This document shows, piece by piece, positions 1-8,950 of a DNA stretch of 64,000 bases; the first letter of the stretch is position 1, and every line of letters begins with the position of its first letter. The notes under the pieces were generated by a model, which saw nothing but the letters and a program-made list of their open reading frames with translations, was not told the origin of the DNA and made no database searches. Origin of the DNA: Pseudomonadota bacterium (lineage in GTDB: Bacteria > Pseudomonadota > Alphaproteobacteria > Rhizobiales > Beijerinckiaceae); contig JAFAEL010000098.1 of NCBI GenBank assembly GCA_023423995.1, positions 62,001 through 126,000 on the forward strand, given 5' to 3'. The translations under genes were made by a program, and so were the position numbers.

Positions 1-254
1 GAAGCCCGGGCTGGCCGCCTCCGTGGCCTTGACGTTCAGACCGGCGCTCTGATCCAGCGCGGCCGGAGAGGATCAGCGCGCCGCCGCGGAGCGCAGAAGC
101 CATACGATCGCTGCGACTTCGCAGATGATGGCATCGAGCTTCTGACCGATCCTGTCCATGACCTTCCCCTGTGTTTCGGACAGGTTCGTTTTTTAACATC
201 CTGGAAAGAATTGCAGTGTGGCCGCGCACATGAGCGGCGCGGCCCCGCGCCTTT

Positions 255-1892
255 TCAGATCTTGTTCCGGCGCAGGAGGAGCACCCAGCCGATCCCGAAG
301 ATCGCGATCAGGGCCGTCACCACCGCGAAGAAGGGCGTCCCGAGATCGACGAGGCGCGGGGCGACCTGGATGGCGAAGGCCGCGACGACGATCGCGATGG
401 ACACCCGGGCGGCCGCACGCTCGATGCCGTTCGTCAGCTTGTCGATACCCTTTATCTCGATCTCGACCGTGACCTTGCCCTGCTTGAGGCGGACCAGCAT
501 CAGGTGGATGAGGCTGGGCAGCTCGGTTGCGGCTCCGAACATGCTGGCGCCGAGCTGCTCCGCCTTGTGGCGGAACCCCGAGAAGGAGAAGCGCGCCTTC
601 ATCTTGCGCTGAACGGTGGGAGCGGCCGCCGCGAAGAGGTCGAAGCTGGGATCGAGCTGCCGCATCACCCCGTCCCAGGTGATGAGCGCCTTGAACAGGA
701 TCGCGAGGTCTGTCGGCATCGCGAGGTCGTTCTCGCGCGCCATCGTCATGAAGTCCTCGAGCACCAGCCCTATGTTGAGCGGCTTCTTCGAATGGCGGAC
801 CACGAAATTGTGCGCGGCCGCGTCGAGCTTGGTCAGGTCGGGATTGGTCGCCCCCGTCCAGGCCAGGAGGACGCCCATGAGGCCGTCCGCATCCTGCTTC
901 AGCATCGCGCCGATCAGGATCAGGAGCTGCGATCGGCGCCGCTCCGTGAGCCGGCCGACGAGGCCGAAATCCAGATAGGCGATCCGGTTGCCCGGGAGAG
1001 CCAGGAGATTTCCCGGATGGGGATCGGCGTGGAACACCCCCTCCACGAGCGCCATGTGCAGGAAGGCGTTGGTGATGTTCTGGGCCAGCGCCGCCGGGTC
1101 CAGCCCGGCCTCGCGCACGCGCTGCTTGTCGGTCGGCGGAATACCGTCGATGTATTCCTGCACGATCACCTGCTCGCTCGTGTATTCCCAGTAGATCTTC
1201 GGGAAGATCACGTCCTCGCTGTCCGGGAAGATGGAGGCGAGCAGCTCGCAATTGGTGCCTTCGCTCATCAGGTCCAGCTCGCCGGCGATGCCGGTTGCGA
1301 GTTGCTTGAGCTGTTCCTGAGGCTTGTAGCGGGTGAGCTCGGGCCATTGGCGCTCGACGAGCGAGGTCGCGTGCCCGAGAAGCCGCAGGTCCGCCTCGAT
1401 CGTCGGGCGCAGCCCCGGCCGCAGCACCTTCACGACGACGTCGTCGCCGTTCATCAGGCGCGCGCGATACACCTGGGCGATGGATGCCGACGCGATGGCG
1501 TTCCGGTCGAACTCCGCGAAGATGTCCTCGGGCGGGCAGCCGAGTGCCGCCTCGAGCTGCGGGGCCATGTCATCCCAGGGGAGCGGCGCGACCTGGCTGT
1601 GGAGCTTGCCGAGCTCGTTCGTCCAGGCGGGCGGCAGGAGGTCCGTGCGGCTGGCGAGGATCTGCCCGAGCTTGATGAAGGTCGGGCCGAGGGTCTCGAT
1701 GGCGCGGCGGACGCGCTCCGGCTGCGACAGGCGGGAGACGTCGACGGCCGGCGTGCGCCATCGCGCCAGGGGCGCCACGGCGCGCAGGCCAAGCTTGTCG
1801 ACGACGTTCGTGACGCCGTACGCGATGAGAACGCCTACGATCTGCTGGAGGCGCTGCCGGTCGCGAGCAGCCGCAAAGGCCGATTTCAGCAT
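255..1892 (-). CDS. UbiB/AarF (ABC1) family atypical kinase
   Basis: The 545-residue protein belongs to the ABC1/UbiB atypical kinase family, whose members support ubiquinone biosynthesis or lipid homeostasis at the membrane. The family KxGQ motif is at about residues 74-77 (FIKLGQ), the A-rich nucleotide loop near 133-140 (IASASIAQ), the VVVKV lysine near 155, HADPHPGN at about 288-295 and the LDFG metal motif at 307-310. Two hydrophobic segments end the protein at roughly residues 500-541, as in membrane-anchored UbiB. No ubiquinone gene lies nearby, so assignment as UbiB itself is not proved. Family call firm, exact role uncertain. Confidence 0.9.
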   Translation of the reverse strand: MLKSAFAAARDRQRLQQIVGVLIAYGVTNVVDKLGLRAVAPLARWRTPAVDVSRLSQPERVRRAIETLGPTFIKLGQILASRTDLLPPAWTNELGKLHSQVAPLPWDDMAPQLEAALGCPPEDIFAEFDRNAIASASIAQVYRARLMNGDDVVVKVLRPGLRPTIEADLRLLGHATSLVERQWPELTRYKPQEQLKQLATGIAGELDLMSEGTNCELLASIFPDSEDVIFPKIYWEYTSEQVIVQEYIDGIPPTDKQRVREAGLDPAALAQNITNAFLHMALVEGVFHADPHPGNLLALPGNRIAYLDFGLVGRLTERRRSQLLILIGAMLKQDADGLMGVLLAWTGATNPDLTKLDAAAHNFVVRHSKKPLNIGLVLEDFMTMARENDLAMPTDLAILFKALITWDGVMRQLDPSFDLFAAAAPTVQRKMKARFSFSGFRHKAEQLGASMFGAATELPSLIHLMLVRLKQGKVTVEIEIKGIDKLTNGIERAAARVSIAIVVAAFAIQVAPRLVDLGTPFFAVVTALIAIFGIGWVLLLRRNKI

Positions 1893-1998
1893 ACGGACAC
1901 GCGCGCCTCGATAAGGGGCGGGGAGGCTAGCAGCGTACGCCGCTGGTCGTCGACAGCCGGAAACCCGGCTGTCCCCACAGATTGAGCCAGGGCAATTC

Positions 1999-2454
1999 TC
2001 ACCGGCCCCCGCCGGAATACCCGGCGGCGAGGTCGGGTTGGGACCTGCCGCGACCGCCTTTCGGGATCGCTGCTTTGCGGCCTAATTCCGGCTTGGCCGC
2101 CTTGGCGGGCTCGGGATCGGCTCCCTTCGGCCGCGACTTCTTCTTCGGTCGGGCCGGTCGCGCGACCGTCGCCTCGGCGAGCTTCTTCAGCGCCGCCTCG
2201 ACCTCGGGAGGGACATCGGTGTCCGGGTTCGTACCGGCTGGCGAGAGGGGTTTTTCCCTCGGGATCTCGGCCCGATCGCCCGCGCCGGCGTCCTCGCCGC
2301 CGGAGGCCTCGGCGAGGGGCGCATCTCTGCGAGCCGACAACAAGGCGAGGCCGAGCAGCGGCAGCGCCGTGAGCCCGACGGCCAGCCGTGTGGCGAGCCG
2401 GACGCCTTCCCGCGCAATCTGGTCGAGGCCGGGTGGCCGCGCTTTTTCGGTCAC
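1999..2454 (-). CDS. Hypothetical single-pass membrane protein
   Basis: An unrecognised protein of about 151 residues. I choose the GTG at 2454 because GGAG lies 8 bases upstream; an ATG at 2481 in the same frame lacks such a site. A hydrophobic segment near residues 20-40 is followed by a long low-complexity tail rich in Pro, Lys, Ala and Arg that ends in Gly. This suggests an N-terminal membrane anchor with a charged disordered tail. It stands alone between the UbiB-like gene and the phasin gene, which points the other way. Function unknown; low-complexity high-GC ORFs can be spurious. Confidence 0.5.
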   Translation of the reverse strand: MTEKARPPGLDQIAREGVRLATRLAVGLTALPLLGLALLSARRDAPLAEASGGEDAGAGDRAEIPREKPLSPAGTNPDTDVPPEVEAALKKLAEATVARPARPKKKSRPKGADPEPAKAAKPELGRKAAIPKGGRGRSQPDLAAGYSGGGR

Positions 2455-2640
2455 CCGAATCGCTCCAGTCCGGGGGCACAATCCGTGAGAACGGCCGCAA
2501 AGTCATGCCGGCGAAACCGGACGAGCTTGTGGCGAAGGAACGCAGCAGCTCCCGGGGCGCTGCCTTGACCAGCAAGCACGGCCGCAGCACCCTGCGCGCA
2601 GATGCTCGCCCTGTTGGCGTGCCGGTCGAAGGGATCAGCG

Positions 2641-3015
2641 ATGACCACCAAGAAGATGGGCACCGAGAAGGGAGACACGGGGACACCCTTCCGCGATTTC
2701 GCCGACAAGGGCGTGGAGCAGGCGCGGGGGGCTCTCGGGACGCTGCTCGAGACGGCTCAGAAGGCAGCCGAGTCGATCCAGTCCGCCACCAAGACCGCAG
2801 ACACTCCCGAAGGGAAGGCGGTCGCGCGGGGCTTCGGGTATGCGCAGCAGAACATCTCGGCGATCCTCGATTTCGCGCAGCAGCTGGTCCGGGCTCCCGA
2901 CATGAAGGAGGCGGCGAGGCTCCAGGCGGAGTTCGTCAAGGAGCAGGCGGCCGTGATGGAAAAGCAGGTCGAGGAGCTGAAGACCATCACGCAGCCGCAG
3001 GCTCCGAAGGCCTGA
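2641..3015 (+). CDS. Phasin family protein
   Basis: A 124-residue, mostly helical protein of the phasin type, which coats polyhydroxyalkanoate granules. The body reads as amphipathic helix rich in Ala, Gln, Glu and Lys (FADKGVEQARGAL, then AQQNISAILDFAQQLVRAP and FVKEQAAVMEKQVEELK), with no signal peptide or membrane segment. The ATG at 2641 has AAGGGA 7 bases upstream and is preferred over an in-frame ATG at 2602. No PHA synthase or depolymerase gene is near, so the granule role rests on family resemblance. Confidence 0.82.
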   Translation: MTTKKMGTEKGDTGTPFRDFADKGVEQARGALGTLLETAQKAAESIQSATKTADTPEGKAVARGFGYAQQNISAILDFAQQLVRAPDMKEAARLQAEFVKEQAAVMEKQVEELKTITQPQAPKA

Positions 3016-3048
3016 TTCGGCTGCGACGGCGTAGAAGACGGACGGAAT

Positions 3049-3600
3049 ATGGATCCGGAAACGATCGAGAGACCTGCGCCGAAGCTCGATATGAGCAAGG
3101 TCGCGTACCAGCGGCCGCAGCCCATCGGCATGATGCCGGATGTGTTCCTGAGCGGCGGCCTGTCCCTCGACGGCGACGAGCGGGACTGGGTGCCGCAATC
3201 GGACGACGTGTCCTTCAAGCCCCTGATCCTCAGTGTCAGCCAGGGCTACTACGTGAACATCCTGCGGGTGCGTGCGTCGGGCGTCCTGTCCCGCCACCGC
3301 CATAGCGGGCCGGTTCATGCCTTCACGCTCCGGGGAAGCTGGCATTATCTCGAGCATGACTGGGTCGCGCAGGCGGGCGACTATGCCTTCGAGCCGCCGG
3401 GCGAGACGCATACGCTGGTCGTGCCGGAGGGCGTGGACGAGATGGCCACCCTGTTCCACGTGACGGGCGGCTACACCTATGTCGACCCCTACGGGACGGC
3501 GGTCGGGTACGAGGACGTGTTCACGAAGCTGGAGAACGTCCGCAGGCATTACGAGCGGATCGGGCTCGGGGCGGATTACGCCAACCGGCTCGTGCGATAA
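3049..3600 (+). CDS. Cupin protein of the 2,4'-dihydroxyacetophenone dioxygenase type
   Basis: A 183-residue single-domain cupin. The metal-binding first cupin motif is at residues 82-99 (RHRHSGPVHAF, then a further His), with another His near 121 in GETHTL. The sequence pattern fits the family annotated as 2,4'-dihydroxyacetophenone dioxygenase, non-heme iron enzymes that cleave aryl ketones. The substrate here is unknown, since no aromatic-acid pathway lies directly beside it. It follows the phasin gene by 33 bases and precedes a GST gene on the same strand. Family confident, reaction not. Confidence 0.75.
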   Translation: MDPETIERPAPKLDMSKVAYQRPQPIGMMPDVFLSGGLSLDGDERDWVPQSDDVSFKPLILSVSQGYYVNILRVRASGVLSRHRHSGPVHAFTLRGSWHYLEHDWVAQAGDYAFEPPGETHTLVVPEGVDEMATLFHVTGGYTYVDPYGTAVGYEDVFTKLENVRRHYERIGLGADYANRLVR

Positions 3601-3652
3601 AGGCCGGGCCGCGGTGCCGGCCTGCTGACATACCGGAACCAGGAGATCCTGC

Positions 3653-4273
3653 GTGAACGAAGAGCTCGTCTTCTACACGAACCCGATGTCGCGCGGCCGG
3701 ATCGTGCGCTGGATGCTGGAGGAGATCGGGCAGCCGTACCGGACCGAGGTCCTCGAATACGCGGCCATGAAGGATCCGGCCTACCTGGCCGTGAACCCGA
3801 TGGGGAAGGTGCCCGCGATCTCCCATCGCGGCGCCGTTGTCACGGAAGCGGCCGCGATCTGCGCCTATCTGGCTGACGCCTTCCCCCAGGCGGGGCTCAC
3901 GCCCGCGCCCGGGGATCCGCTTCGGGGCACCTACTATCGATGGCTGTTCTTTGCCGCCGGTCCGCTGGAAGCCGCTGCGAGCAACAAAGCGCTCGGCTTC
4001 GAGGTGCCGCCGGGTCGCGAGAAGATGATGGGCTACGGCACCTATTCCGATGTGTTGGGAGCCCTGGAAAGCGCGGTGTCCGGCCGCGAGTTTCTGGTCG
4101 GCGACCGGTTCACGGCCGCCGACCTCTATCTCGGCTCCCACCTCAGCTGGGGCATGATGTTCGGCACGGTCGAGAAGCGGCCGGCCTTCGAGGCCTACTG
4201 GAACCGCCTCGCCATGCGGCCCGCCCACCAGCGCGCCGAAGAGATCGACAATGCGCTGATCCCGCCGGCCTAG
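3653..4273 (+). CDS. Glutathione S-transferase family protein
   Basis: A 206-residue two-domain GST. The N-terminal thioredoxin-like half opens with FYTNPMSRGRIVRWML, holds the cis-proline motif KVPAI near residue 52 and the glutathione gamma-Glu contact TEAAAI near 65. The C-terminal half is helical, with FTAADLYLGSHL as the N-capping region. The start is GTG with AGGAG upstream. It resembles generic bacterial GSTs rather than maleylacetoacetate isomerase, so I do not assign it to the tyrosine pathway nearby. Its last four bases overlap the end of the convergent downstream gene. Confidence 0.88.
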   Translation: MNEELVFYTNPMSRGRIVRWMLEEIGQPYRTEVLEYAAMKDPAYLAVNPMGKVPAISHRGAVVTEAAAICAYLADAFPQAGLTPAPGDPLRGTYYRWLFFAAGPLEAAASNKALGFEVPPGREKMMGYGTYSDVLGALESAVSGREFLVGDRFTAADLYLGSHLSWGMMFGTVEKRPAFEAYWNRLAMRPAHQRAEEIDNALIPPA

Positions 4274-5223
4274 CCTCGTTCAGGGGCCGAGCGCTCGAAG
4301 GCCAGGATCGCGGCCGCGAGGTCCTCCGCGGCAGCGCCGGTCGACTTGAACAGGGTGATCTCGTCAGCTGCGCACCGTCCGGGGTGCTGGCCGCGGGCCA
4401 GCGCCGGCAGGTCGGCGAGGATCCCGCTCTCGTCGAGGACGCCGGAGCGGAGCGGAACGACGATGTCGCCGGCCTCCTTGCGGGCGCCCTCCGTGTCGAT
4501 GAAGACGGAAGCCCGCCGAACGGCTTCGTCATCGGCCTCGCGCATGAGCGGCGTGAACCCGCCGATCAGGTCGAGATGGGTGCCCGGCCGCAGCCACTCG
4601 CCCCGGACGAGCGGTTCGCGCACGAGCGTCGCGCAGCTCACGATGTCCGCTTCCGCCACGGCGGAGGGGAGGTCGGCGACGGGCTCTGCCTCGAAACCCT
4701 CCGTGGCAAGCTTCCGCGCAAGCTCGGCCGCCTTGGCGGCGTCACGGCCCCAGACGCGGACCTGCCGGATGGGGCGCACGGCGGCGTGGGATTGCGCCAG
4801 GTGGCTTGCGAGCTGCCCCGTCCCGACGATGAGGAGGCGCGACGCGTCCGGGCGCGCGAGGTAGCGAGCCGCGACGGAGGAGGCGGCGACGGTGCGCCGC
4901 GTCGTCAGCTCGCCGCCATCCATCGTGGCGAGCAGCTCGCCCGTCCGGCCGGAGAACAGGAGATAGAGCGACTGCACGGCCGGGAGCCCGACCGTGCCGT
5001 TGTCCGGAAAGACGTTGGCGATCTTCGTTCCGACGAAGCGCCCGGGAACCCAGGCCGGCATGAGAAGCAGCGTCGCGTCCGAGCCGCCCGGCACGGCCAC
5101 CGTATGATGGTGCCGGACCGGCGCCTCGCACCCCTCCCTGAACATCGCCTCGATCGCATCGACCAGAGACGTGCGGTCGAGAAAGCGGCTGAGGTCCTGG
5201 GCGGTGAGAGTCAGCAAGGTCAT
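4270..5223 (-). CDS. Ornithine cyclodeaminase / mu-crystallin family protein
   Basis: A 317-residue NAD(P)-dependent protein of the ornithine cyclodeaminase/mu-crystallin family. Members deaminate ornithine or reduce or dehydrogenate alanine and cyclic imino acids. The Rossmann motif LLIVGTGQLASHLAQ is mid-protein, the catalytic region TLLLMPAW and the conserved GELLATMDGGELTTRRT follow the family pattern, and HLDLIGGFTP marks the second half. The in-frame ATG at 5223 begins the conserved N-terminus, so the extension to 5277 is omitted. Gene ends overlap the GST gene in a convergent arrangement. Substrate not resolvable from sequence. Confidence 0.88.
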   Translation of the reverse strand: MTLLTLTAQDLSRFLDRTSLVDAIEAMFREGCEAPVRHHHTVAVPGGSDATLLLMPAWVPGRFVGTKIANVFPDNGTVGLPAVQSLYLLFSGRTGELLATMDGGELTTRRTVAASSVAARYLARPDASRLLIVGTGQLASHLAQSHAAVRPIRQVRVWGRDAAKAAELARKLATEGFEAEPVADLPSAVAEADIVSCATLVREPLVRGEWLRPGTHLDLIGGFTPLMREADDEAVRRASVFIDTEGARKEAGDIVVPLRSGVLDESGILADLPALARGQHPGRCAADEITLFKSTGAAAEDLAAAILAFERSAPERG

Positions 5224-5310
5224 GTCCCATCGAAACGGCGCGGCGGAGCTTAGCAGCGCCCGCACGGCGCGATACAAGCCCCCGATCGCTTTGCCCGAAC
5301 AGGACGGACC

Positions 5311-6495
5311 ATGAAGCCCTTCACCTTCCAGACCTCGCCCAACATCCTGTTCGAGCCCGGCGCGGCCGGGAAGATCGCGGAGACGGTCGCGTCGTTCGGC
5401 GCGAGCCAGGTGATGCTCGTGACCGATCGCGGCGTGCGCGGCGCCGGCCTGACGAGGACGGCCGAGGAGGCGCTCGCCAAGGCCGGGCTGACGTTGTCCG
5501 TGTTCGAGGACGTCGTCGCCGACCCGCCCTCCGAGGTGGTCGAGCGGGCGGCCGCGCAGGCGCGGGAGACGGGAGCCGAGCTCGTCCTTTCCATCGGCGG
5601 CGGCAGCGCGCTCGATACGGCCAAGCTAGTCGCCTATCTCGCCGTGAACGACGAGGGTCTGGACGGCATCTACGGGGTGGGGCTCGCGAAGGGGAAGCGG
5701 CTGCCGCTCGTGCTGGTGCCCACCACGGCCGGGACCGGCTCCGAGGTGACGCCGATCGCCATCGTGACGACGCCCACGACGGAGAAGAAGGGCGTCGTCG
5801 CGCCGCGCCTCCTGCCCGATTGGGCGATCCTGGATCCGGAGCTGACGCTGGGCCTTCCGGCACACGTCACCGCCGCGACCGGCATCGACGCGATGGTCCA
5901 TGCGATCGAGGCCTATACGAGCCGGCACCGGAAGAACCCGATGTCGGACCAGCTCGCGCGCCAGGCGCTGGCGCTGCTGTCGTCCAACATCCGCACGGCC
6001 TACCGCGACGGCGCGAATCTCGAGGCGCGGTCCGCGATGCTGCTCGGCTCGATGCTGGCCGGCATGGCCTTCGCGAATGCGCCTGTCGCCGCCGTCCACG
6101 CGCTGGCCTATCCGATCGGGGCGATCTTCCACGTCCCCCACGGCCTTTCCAATGCGCTCGTGCTGATGGGAGTGATGCGCTTCAATCTGGAAGCCGCGGA
6201 GGCGGAGGCGGCCTATGCCGAGCTCGCCCCGATCCTCGATCCGTCCGCAGCGGGCCTGCCCAGGGCGGAGGCCGCGTCTCGCTTCGTGGAGAGCCTGGCG
6301 GCGATCTGCCGGGATTGCGGCGTGCCGGCCCGGCTGTCCGAGGTCGGCGTGAAAGAAGCGGATCTGCCTCGGCTCGCGGAAGACGCGATGAAGCAGACCC
6401 GCCTCCTGGTGAACAATCCGCGCGAGGTGACCTACGCGGATGCCTTCTCGATCTACTCGGAGGCGCTCGACGGAAAGCTCCGCCGGGCCGAGTGA
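5311..6495 (+). CDS. Iron-containing alcohol dehydrogenase
   Basis: A 394-residue group III metal-dependent dehydrogenase. The NAD-binding GGGSALDTAK loop is at 96-105 and TTAGTGSEVTP at 139-149. The predicted metal ligands are Asp194, His198, His264 and His278, matching the FucO-type pattern. Length is normal for the family. The gene is divergent from the ornithine-cyclodeaminase-family gene, with 87 bases between start codons, so a shared promoter region is plausible. The alcohol or aldehyde substrate cannot be read from the sequence. Confidence 0.92.
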   Translation: MKPFTFQTSPNILFEPGAAGKIAETVASFGASQVMLVTDRGVRGAGLTRTAEEALAKAGLTLSVFEDVVADPPSEVVERAAAQARETGAELVLSIGGGSALDTAKLVAYLAVNDEGLDGIYGVGLAKGKRLPLVLVPTTAGTGSEVTPIAIVTTPTTEKKGVVAPRLLPDWAILDPELTLGLPAHVTAATGIDAMVHAIEAYTSRHRKNPMSDQLARQALALLSSNIRTAYRDGANLEARSAMLLGSMLAGMAFANAPVAAVHALAYPIGAIFHVPHGLSNALVLMGVMRFNLEAAEAEAAYAELAPILDPSAAGLPRAEAASRFVESLAAICRDCGVPARLSEVGVKEADLPRLAEDAMKQTRLLVNNPREVTYADAFSIYSEALDGKLRRAE

Positions 6496-6502
6496 AGCGG
6501 GG

Positions 6503-7159
6503 CTAGAGCCCCGCAACCCTCTGCAGGTGCGGCCAGAGCTCGACCAGACCCCGATAGATCATCTCGCCCGAGACGTAGAGGATGATGGCGAGGCCCACAT
6601 AGGCGATCCAGCGGTGCTTGTGCAGCAGCCGTGCGATGAAGGTCGCCGCAAGGCCCATGAGGGCGATGGAGAGCGCCAGGCCGAAGACGAGGATGATCGG
6701 GTGCTCGCGCGCAGCGCCCGCGACCGCGAGCACGTTGTCGAGCGACATCGAGACGTCGGCGATGACGATCTGCCAGGCGGCCTGGGCGAAGCTCTTCTTC
6801 GGTGCCGTGACCTCGGTCGGCCGGCCCGTCGCGTCGTCGAGCGCGTCCGCCGCCTCGTGCTCTTCATGGTGGCTGGTGCGCAGCTCGCGCCACATCTTCC
6901 AGCACACCCAGAGCAGGAGCACGCCGCCCGCGAAGAGGAGGCCGACGATCTGCAGCAATTGGGTGGTGACGGCCGCGAACCCGATACGCAGCACGGTCGC
7001 TGCGATGATGCCGATCAGGATCGCCTTCTTGCGCTGCTCGGCAGGCAATCCGGCTGCGGCGAGGCCGATGACGATGGCATTGTCGCCGGCAAGAACCAGG
7101 TCAATCATGATGACCTGGAGAAGCGCTGTCAGCGCTTCCGTTGTCAGCAATTCACTCAC
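6503..7159 (-). CDS. TerC / YjbE family integral membrane protein
   Basis: A 218-residue polytopic membrane protein of the TerC family, whose members are linked to metal ion (often manganese) efflux or tellurite resistance. Two related halves carry the family acidic motifs, LVLAGDNAIVIGLA near residue 25 and ADVSMSLDNVLAVAG near 140. A charged cytoplasmic loop with His and Glu (HHEEHEAADALDD) separates them. The start is GTG. I looked upstream for a yybP-ykoY riboswitch, common before this family, and could not support one. Confidence 0.88.
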   Translation of the reverse strand: MSELLTTEALTALLQVIMIDLVLAGDNAIVIGLAAAGLPAEQRKKAILIGIIAATVLRIGFAAVTTQLLQIVGLLFAGGVLLLWVCWKMWRELRTSHHEEHEAADALDDATGRPTEVTAPKKSFAQAAWQIVIADVSMSLDNVLAVAGAAREHPIILVFGLALSIALMGLAATFIARLLHKHRWIAYVGLAIILYVSGEMIYRGLVELWPHLQRVAGL

Positions 7160-7390
7160 GGGCCCTCCCTAGAGCTCTGCGCACTCCGCGCGTCGAAGAT
7201 CCGAGTCCCCCCAACCGGGACCCCCGCGCTGCGCAAAGGAGAGACAGGGCGGCGGGGCCAACCGGTCGCTCGCCGCAACGAGGTATGGGATCACATGGGT
7301 GGGAGGGTTCGGTTCGTCGAGAGCATCCCGCGGCGCGAAAATCAAGCTCGACAGGATAGGAACGCCCTGCGGCGGATCGGCAACAGTCCC

Positions 7391-7420
7391 GATCCGGCAG
7401 CCCGCGCAAGCTGCCGGATC
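7391..7420 (-). terminator. Inverted repeat downstream of fahA, probable transcript end
   Basis: A perfect 10-base inverted repeat (GATCCGGCAG and CTGCCGGATC) with a 10-base loop lies 20 bases beyond the fahA stop. No T-run follows it on the minus strand, so it is not a textbook intrinsic terminator. Apart from it, 7160-7439 holds no gene and should contain the leader of the TerC-family gene. Confidence 0.45.
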
Positions 7421-7439
7421 AGGCAGGTCGCGGCGGCGA

Positions 7440-8759
7440 TCAGCGGACCGGCGGTGCCGGAATGACGGTTGCCCGGCACTCGCCGAAGCCGATCGGGGCG
7501 CAGCCGGCCCGGACGCCGCGGGCCCTGAGGATCACGGTGTCGCCGTCCTCCAGGAACCGGCGCGTCTCGCCGGAAGCGAGCTCGACGGGCTTGCGGCCGC
7601 CGTTCGTCGTCTCCAGCAGGCTGCCGAAGCCGTTCTCCTCGGGGGCCGAGATCGTGCCCGTGCCGACGAGGTCGCCCGGCTGCAGGTTGCAGCCTCCGCA
7701 GGCGTGATGGGCGACGAGTTGCGCAGGCGTCCAATAGAGATGGCGCGCGTTCGACAGCGCCAGGCGATGGGGCGGCAGGCCGCCTTCCTCGAGCCCGGGC
7801 GTGAGCAGCAGCACTTCGAGTTCGAGATCGAGCCCGCCGGCCTTCTGGTCCTCGGCGTCGAGAAGATAGGCCATCGGCTCCGGATCGCCCTCCGGGCGGC
7901 GCGCCTGCGCGATCCGGAACGGCGCGAGCGCTTCGGGCGTCACGATCCAGGGCGAGATGGTGGTGGCGAAGTTCTTGGCCAGGAACGGGCCGAGCGGCTG
8001 GTACTCCCAGCCCTGGATGTCGCGCGCTGACCAGTCGTTCAGGAGGCAATAGCCGGCGATGTGCTCGCCGGCTTCGGCGATCGGGATCGGCTCGCCGAGC
8101 GCGTTCCCGGTCCCGACCCAGATGCCCATCTCCAGCTCGTAGTCGAGATTGCGGGAGGGGCCGAAGGTCGGAACCGCCTCGGCGGCAGGCTTGCGCTGGC
8201 CGTTGGGCCGCCGGACGTCGCCGCCCGACACCCCGATGGAGGAGGCGCGGCCGTGATAGCCGATCGGCACGTATTTGTAGTTCGGCAACAGCGGGTTGTC
8301 GGGCCGGAACTGCTTGCCGACATTCATCGCGTGGTGGATGCCGGCGTAGAAATCCGTGTAGTCGCCCACCCGTGCCGGCATGTGCAGGGTGCATTCGCTA
8401 GCCCAGGAGAGCAACGGCTCCGCCTTGATGCGGTCCGCCGAGCCGGCGGTCAGGATCTCCGACAGCCGGGCCCGCAGCGCCCTCCGCGGCCCGGGTCCGA
8501 GCGCCAGGAAGCCGTTGAGGGTACTGCCCGCGGCGGCTTCGGCCGCCCGGCGGGCCTCGCCGTCGAACAGGCCCTCGGCAAGCGCCGCATGGATGTCGAA
8601 GATCTCGTCCCCGATCGCCACTCCCGCGCGGGGTGCACCGCCATGCCGCGAGAAGATTCCGAAGGGCAGGTTCTGGATCGGGAAATCCGGATGGTCGTTC
8701 GCGGATGCGGCCCAGCTGCGCAGCGCGGGGTCATGAGTCGCGTCGAGCGTTGGGGTCAT
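7440..8759 (-). CDS. fahA: Fumarylacetoacetase
   Basis: A 439-residue fumarylacetoacetate hydrolase, the last step of tyrosine/homogentisate breakdown, giving fumarate and acetoacetate. The N-terminal FAH domain is followed by the catalytic domain with DYTDFYAGIHHAMNVGKQF (catalytic His region near residue 133-150), PIGYHGRASS and LNDWSARDIQGWEYQPLG. Length matches the family. It is third in order after hpd and hmgA on the same strand, but a 191-base spacer full of palindromes separates it from hmgA. No maleylacetoacetate isomerase gene is in this cluster. Confidence 0.97.
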   Translation of the reverse strand: MTPTLDATHDPALRSWAASANDHPDFPIQNLPFGIFSRHGGAPRAGVAIGDEIFDIHAALAEGLFDGEARRAAEAAAGSTLNGFLALGPGPRRALRARLSEILTAGSADRIKAEPLLSWASECTLHMPARVGDYTDFYAGIHHAMNVGKQFRPDNPLLPNYKYVPIGYHGRASSIGVSGGDVRRPNGQRKPAAEAVPTFGPSRNLDYELEMGIWVGTGNALGEPIPIAEAGEHIAGYCLLNDWSARDIQGWEYQPLGPFLAKNFATTISPWIVTPEALAPFRIAQARRPEGDPEPMAYLLDAEDQKAGGLDLELEVLLLTPGLEEGGLPPHRLALSNARHLYWTPAQLVAHHACGGCNLQPGDLVGTGTISAPEENGFGSLLETTNGGRKPVELASGETRRFLEDGDTVILRARGVRAGCAPIGFGECRATVIPAPPVR

Positions 8760-8870
8760 GGGTCCTCATCCTCCGCCCGGACCGGCGAGAGCCGATACCC
8801 AGGTTCGCGTTGTCCGGACCCGGCTTCCGCGGCGTGGGCAATCCCAGGTCCGTAGCGCAAGCGGAAGCGC

Positions 8871-8937
8871 AACCCGGGTCTCCGGGTCAAGTCCGAGGAT
8901 GACGGCCGGGGAGGCTGGACCCCGGCTTTCGCCGGGG
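8871..8937. repeat. Palindromic intergenic repeats in the hmgA-fahA spacer
   Basis: The spacer 8760-8950 contains no gene. Read on the minus strand, 8905-8871 begins CCGTCATCCTCGG and continues with nested CCGGGT/ACCCGG arms, the style of dispersed repeats in rhizobial genomes. At 8920-8937 there is a perfect hairpin, CCCCGGC-TTTC-GCCGGGG. The GTCATCCTCGG opening is shared with the longer elements at 12074 and 12728. The hairpin just after the hmgA stop could attenuate transcription into fahA. Confidence 0.65.
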
Positions 8938-8950
8938 TGAGCGGCGACGC

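Noticed and set aside
73-159. 28-codon minus-strand ORF (hydrophobic) near the left edge
   Set aside because: It has an AAGG before its ATG, but the length is too small and the context (window edge) too limited to support a gene. 1-254 shows nothing else I can name.
3653-4273. GST as the missing maleylacetoacetate isomerase
   Set aside because: It lacks the zeta-class SSCSxRVR-type active-site motif and lies apart from the hpd-hmgA-fahA genes.
7160-7439. Possible yybP-ykoY manganese riboswitch before the TerC-family gene
   Set aside because: The minus strand has a GGGGGGACT-like stretch but I could not find the paired conserved loops of this riboswitch. A covariance search would decide.
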